Positions 63,701 through 64,000 of a stretch of 64,000 nucleotides of DNA are shown piece after piece. Made by a program: the position numbers and the translations under genes. This DNA comes from Halobacteriovoraceae bacterium (GTDB lineage: Bacteria > Bdellovibrionota > Bacteriovoracia > Bacteriovoracales > Bacteriovoracaceae). The notes under the pieces are model-generated. The model was given only the letters and a program-made list of their open reading frames with translations. It was not told the DNA's origin and searched no databases. The stretch spans positions 62,001 to 126,000 of the forward strand of contig JACKAK010000004.1 of the NCBI GenBank assembly GCA_020635115.1, given 5' to 3'. Numbering within the stretch: position 1 is the first letter of the stretch; every line of letters begins with the position of its first letter.

Positions 63701-64000
63701 CTAGTCTTTGCCATACCATCTAACAGAATAAAGATCATGGCGACGATTTTTAAGGACCTGTACAGTACCAGTATTTCTGGCCTCGCTTAAAGTATCTAAT
63801 CTCAAATCGGCCATTGCAATCATTTCAACATTAGGAGTTGTTTCTTGTGCAATACCATCTCTTGAAAAATGAAAATCACATGGAGTGAGTATGCAGCTTT
63901 GTGAATAATGAATGTCCATATTTTTTACTCTAGGTAAATTTCCAACAGACCCACTTAAAACAACATAAATTTCATTTTCTACCGCCCTTGCTTGTGCGCA
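63701..64000 (-). CDS. Carbon-nitrogen hydrolase (nitrilase family), C-terminal part
   Basis: The frame is open from the right edge to the stop at 63701, giving the last 99 residues. RAVENEIYVVLSGSVGNLP, MDIHYSQSCILTPCDF, FSRDGIAQETTPN and the ending LKNRRHDLYSVRWYGKD match the end of nitrilase-superfamily enzymes, particularly those fused to a GNAT domain. The catalytic Glu, Lys and Cys lie outside the window, so activity cannot be judged. Confidence 0.8.
   Translation of the reverse strand, partial: CAQARAVENEIYVVLSGSVGNLPRVKNMDIHYSQSCILTPCDFHFSRDGIAQETTPNVEMIAMADLRLDTLSEARNTGTVQVLKNRRHDLYSVRWYGKD

Noticed and set aside
1..64000. CRISPR array, tRNA or rRNA genes
   Set aside because: No regularly spaced short repeats, cloverleaf-like sequences or rRNA-like conserved stretches were noticed on reading both strands; a dedicated scan was not possible.

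Overview
This is an AT-rich chromosomal window from a Gram-negative, lipoprotein-rich bacterium. Lnt, KdsD, MurA, MltG, an outer-membrane beta-barrel, a TolC/RND pair, many small exported proteins of no known family, a TIGR02147-like regulator and minor pilins together suggest a Bdellovibrionota-type predator (Bacteriovorax/Halobacteriovorax-like). That assignment is inference: no rRNA or tRNA gene is present to confirm it.

Layout. 1-2.5 kb: a HEAT-repeat protein, a BamC-like lipoprotein and kdsD. 2.5-15.4 kb: an accessory island directly behind kdsD. 15.6-28.4 kb: mostly envelope genes on the minus strand (a 1113-aa exported protein, Lnt, a subtilase, a DksA-like protein, MltG, RuvX). 28.5-41.6 kb: two tandem paralogous three-gene minor-pilin sets ending in a di-heme peroxidase. 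41.6-46.6 kb: housekeeping run rho-prfA-prmC-murA-hinT behind a clear sigma70 promoter. 46.7-51.9 kb: lipoprotein and hypothetical genes, a kinase-like protein lacking its ATPase domain, and a ThiF-like E1. 52-59 kb: a compact operon TolC-like/RND/TetR/amidotransferase/HTH. 59.3-64 kb: a methyltransferase, an ArsC-like protein, a DTW-domain protein, a beta-barrel, a polysaccharide deacetylase and the end of a nitrilase.

The main discovery candidate is the island at 2.5-15.4 kb. On the plus strand a protein with HELAH and a downstream R..FHG..A pattern, resembling the HExxH peptide-modification (peptide beta-hydroxylase) family, is followed after a very strong ribosome-binding site by a 32-codon peptide gene and then an MFS transporter. 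Divergently lie a family-5 peptide-binding protein with no ABC permease, a GNAT acetyltransferase and a hybrid histidine kinase with two receiver domains. A paralogous block next to it carries MFS, binding protein, a double methyltransferase and the same type of kinase. This looks like a ribosomally made, modified and exported peptide (RiPP) joined to peptide capture and two-component sensing. The working hypothesis is a peptide signal or a self-sensed antimicrobial.

The two blocks are bounded by a 480-bp direct repeat, differing at three positions, that spans the 3' ends of kdsD and of the kinase gene. Recombination between the copies would remove about 6.4 kb and leave kdsD and the second kinase intact, so the island may be modular or unstable.

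The second notable system is the pilin region. Each set has a Glu5-less pilin (475 and 473 aa), a giant pilin (1095 and 961 aa) with possible lectin-like modules, and a smaller pilin (362 and 315 aa). The second set overlaps a lipoprotein di-heme peroxidase. These are candidates for pilus-tip or prey-contact proteins.
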